Below, one piece after another: positions 6,485-7,245 of a DNA stretch of 7,245 nt (position 1 is the stretch's first letter; each line of letters opens with the position of its first letter). The stretch comes from Thaumasiovibrio sp043421945 (GTDB lineage Bacteria > Pseudomonadota > Gammaproteobacteria > Enterobacterales > Vibrionaceae). The position numbers and the translations under genes were made by a program. The notes below the pieces were generated by a model. It was not told the DNA's origin, did not search any database, and worked only from the letters and a program-made list of their open reading frames with translations. The DNA is taken from the NCBI GenBank assembly GCA_043421945.1, contig JBHOGO010000132.1, positions 1 to 7,245 on the forward strand, written 5' to 3'.

Positions 6485-6513
6485 TTGCATTTGATGTATT
6501 AAAACCATTTAAT
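6485..6513 (+). promoter_or_regulatory. Candidate sigma-70 promoter of the DUF805 gene
   Basis: TTGCAT (6485-6490) and TTTAAT (6508-6513) are separated by exactly 17 bp. The -10 matches 5 of 6 positions and the -35 matches the TTG core. Transcription would start near 6520, leaving a leader of roughly 27 nt with the ribosome binding site AAGGAG. Confidence 0.45.
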
Positions 6514-6546
6514 AACAATTGACTTTAATCTTCAAGGAGTGAAGTG

Positions 6547-6945
6547 ATGCTAAGTCTTTACCTTTTAACATGGTTAAACAGCTTTAATTATTCGGGGCGA
6601 ACTGGACGCGAAGATTTCTGCCTATTTGCCGTCACTCATCTGATGCTTTATCTTGCGCTTGGGCAAATCCCCGTGATTGGCAGTACTTATTTTCTTCTTT
6701 CGATACCCACCTTGATGGCACTGATTATCCGCCGCTTGCATGACATTAATCGAAGTGGTCGATGGCTTTTGCTGCCTACGATTCCAACCTTAATGATGAT
6801 GTACCCAACAGCAAACTTGTCAGGCATCCTTTTTTTACTTGTTTTCATTGGGTACACGGGGATTATTCTTTTGCTTTGCCTAGAAAGTGACCCGCAGACT
6901 AATCAATATGGCATTAGTCATATTCATAATATGCAAGAATTTTAA
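6547..6945 (+). CDS. DUF805 family inner-membrane protein
   Basis: 132-residue hydrophobic protein. DUF805 hallmarks are visible: an N-terminal segment with SGRTGREDF (16-24), the central RRLHDINRSGRW (62-73), and a C-terminal SDPQTNQYG (114-122) corresponding to the family's usual PNxYG ending. Hydrophobic stretches at about 24-40, 42-60, 74-88 and 92-111 suggest three to four membrane spans, with the RRLHD loop between the second and third. The biochemical role of the family is not established. Start choice: ATG at 6547 lies 7 nt after a strong AAGGAG (6534-6539); a GTG directly before it (6544) would be spaced only 4 nt, so ATG is preferred. Probably monocistronic with its own promoter upstream. 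No clear terminator follows; a short ACCGA/TCGGT stem near 6978-7000 lacks a T-run. Confidence 0.88.
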   Translation: MLSLYLLTWLNSFNYSGRTGREDFCLFAVTHLMLYLALGQIPVIGSTYFLLSIPTLMALIIRRLHDINRSGRWLLLPTIPTLMMMYPTANLSGILFLLVFIGYTGIILLLCLESDPQTNQYGISHIHNMQEF

Positions 6946-6998
6946 CGAGCTAACTCAAAGATACCAAAGGCTAAGCGACCGACTGAGCAAGTAACTCG

Positions 6999-7022
6999 GT
7001 AAGTAGGTAGGTAGGTAGGTAA
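6999..7022. repeat. Tetranucleotide microsatellite (GTAG)4
   Basis: Four perfect GTAG copies (7003-7018) are bordered on each side by the one-base variant GTAA, a 24-bp tract of period 4. It begins 54 bp after the DUF805 stop and lies outside any called gene. Tetranucleotide tracts are typical slippage-prone loci; here no reading frame would be switched. Confidence 0.9.
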
Positions 7023-7083
7023 CATCAAAAATAACGAGCCGAGTCACGCAGAGACAAAAGAGTGGATAGCTTGCTTTCGCTTG

Positions 7084-7182
7084 CTAGTTCTTCTTATTTT
7101 TACACTCAGGTTGTTGTTTTAGTTGCTCTAACCATCGTCGATGATAAGACCCAATGTTACGTGTATAACCGTCATTCCGCAC
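7084..7182 (-). other. Possible minus-strand coding fragment, unrecognised
   Basis: The minus strand from a GTG (7180-7182) to TAG (7084-7086) encodes 32 residues containing IGSYHRRWLEQLKQQPECKN (residues 10-29), which looks more protein-like than the surrounding frames (Trp, Arg and Gln rich, helical). The frame is closed by TAA just upstream of the GTG, so this is either a very small gene, the end of a decayed gene, or chance. There is no clear ribosome binding site. I do not recognise it. Confidence 0.25.
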
Positions 7183-7219
7183 CCAATTTGGGAATTAAAA
7201 TAGTGTGATCCAGTGATCA
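7171..7219. repeat. Palindromic intergenic repeat-like element
   Basis: The stretch opens with GTCATTCC and includes the near-perfect dyad CCCAA-T-TTGGG (about 7181-7191), GGGAATT, then TGATC-CAGT-GATCA (7206-7219), a perfect 5-bp inverted repeat. The combination GTCATTCC...GGGAA...GATCCAGTG is reminiscent of dispersed palindromic elements in gamma-proteobacterial intergenic DNA. With one copy in view its repeat nature cannot be shown. Confidence 0.3.
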
Positions 7220-7245
7220 TTTACGGATGATAGTGACACAGACCT

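Larger units (their letters stand above)
6162..6546. other. Intergenic region between LRR-kinase and DUF805 genes
   Basis: 385 bp without a supported gene. Besides the terminator, microsatellite, Fur-like site and promoter listed separately, it contains a perfect 7-bp inverted repeat GTTATTC/GAATAAC (6322-6328 and 6335-6341) with a 6-nt loop. No T-run follows, so it looks more like a protein site or RNA hairpin than a terminator. Two minus-strand open frames here (6043-6381 and 6323-6508) have low-complexity or unremarkable translations and were not called. Confidence 0.5.
6946..7245. other. Right-edge intergenic region
   Basis: Apart from the GTAG tract, the possible minus-strand fragment and the palindromic element, I see no supported gene in these 300 bp. 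A local direct repeat of CTTGCT (7070-7086) lies just before the fragment's stop codon. A gene may begin or end beyond the window edge. Confidence 0.5.

Noticed and set aside
6323..6508. 61-codon minus-strand frame upstream of DUF805
   Set aside because: Low-complexity AT-driven translation with no family resemblance, and it occupies the likely DUF805 promoter region.
6544..6546. GTG as the start of the DUF805 gene
   Set aside because: Only 4 nt from the AAGGAG ribosome binding site, while the ATG immediately after has ideal 7-nt spacing.
6220..7022. The two microsatellites as a CRISPR or phase-variable coding switch
   Set aside because: The units are 6 and 4 bp without spacers, and neither tract lies within a supported reading frame.

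Overview
The window looks like a chromosomal segment of a marine Vibrio (or close relative). It has moderate-to-low GC, a secreted family-7 alginate lyase with the modular layout common in Vibrio, AT-rich intergenic DNA, and a proteobacterial LRR-kinase and a DUF805 protein as neighbours. The genus is an inference from gene content and style; no rRNA or other marker is present.

Layout. (1) 1-227: the C-terminal end of a CIA30-like protein on the + strand. It seems broken, because the recognisable part is preceded in frame by a TAA. (2) 290-2245, minus strand: a 651-residue outer-membrane lipoprotein alginate lyase (lipobox, two tandem CBM32/F5-8C modules, charged helical linker, PL7 catalytic domain with all signature motifs), closed by a strong hairpin terminator at 226-260. 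(3) 2246-2931: a long AT-rich divergent control region with several inverted repeats, CRP-like half-sites and a hairpin-prone leader. (4) 2932-4689, plus strand: a 585-residue acidic lipoprotein with a small beta-rich N-terminal domain and two probable concanavalin-A-like jelly rolls, ended by a terminator at 4755-4802. (5) 4920-6161: a cytoplasmic leucine-rich-repeat/protein-kinase fusion starting at TTG, with its own terminator. (6) 6162-6546: an intergenic stretch with a six-copy GTCTTT microsatellite and a candidate promoter. (7) 6547-6945: a small DUF805 membrane protein. (8) 6946-7245: a (GTAG)4 tract, a possible minus-strand coding fragment and palindromic repeat-like DNA.

How the genes fit together. 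The two divergent lipoproteins (2 and 4) share one intergenic region and are both surface-anchored. The simplest reading is a small alginate-use unit: the PL7 enzyme cuts alginate at the cell surface and the jelly-roll lipoprotein may bind the polysaccharide or be a second, unrecognised enzyme. The link is inferred from position and architecture only. The LRR-kinase and DUF805 genes are separated from it by terminators and are probably independent units. I see no CRISPR array, tRNA, rRNA or complete mobile element. The least explained item is the 585-residue lipoprotein with its odd domain arrangement.
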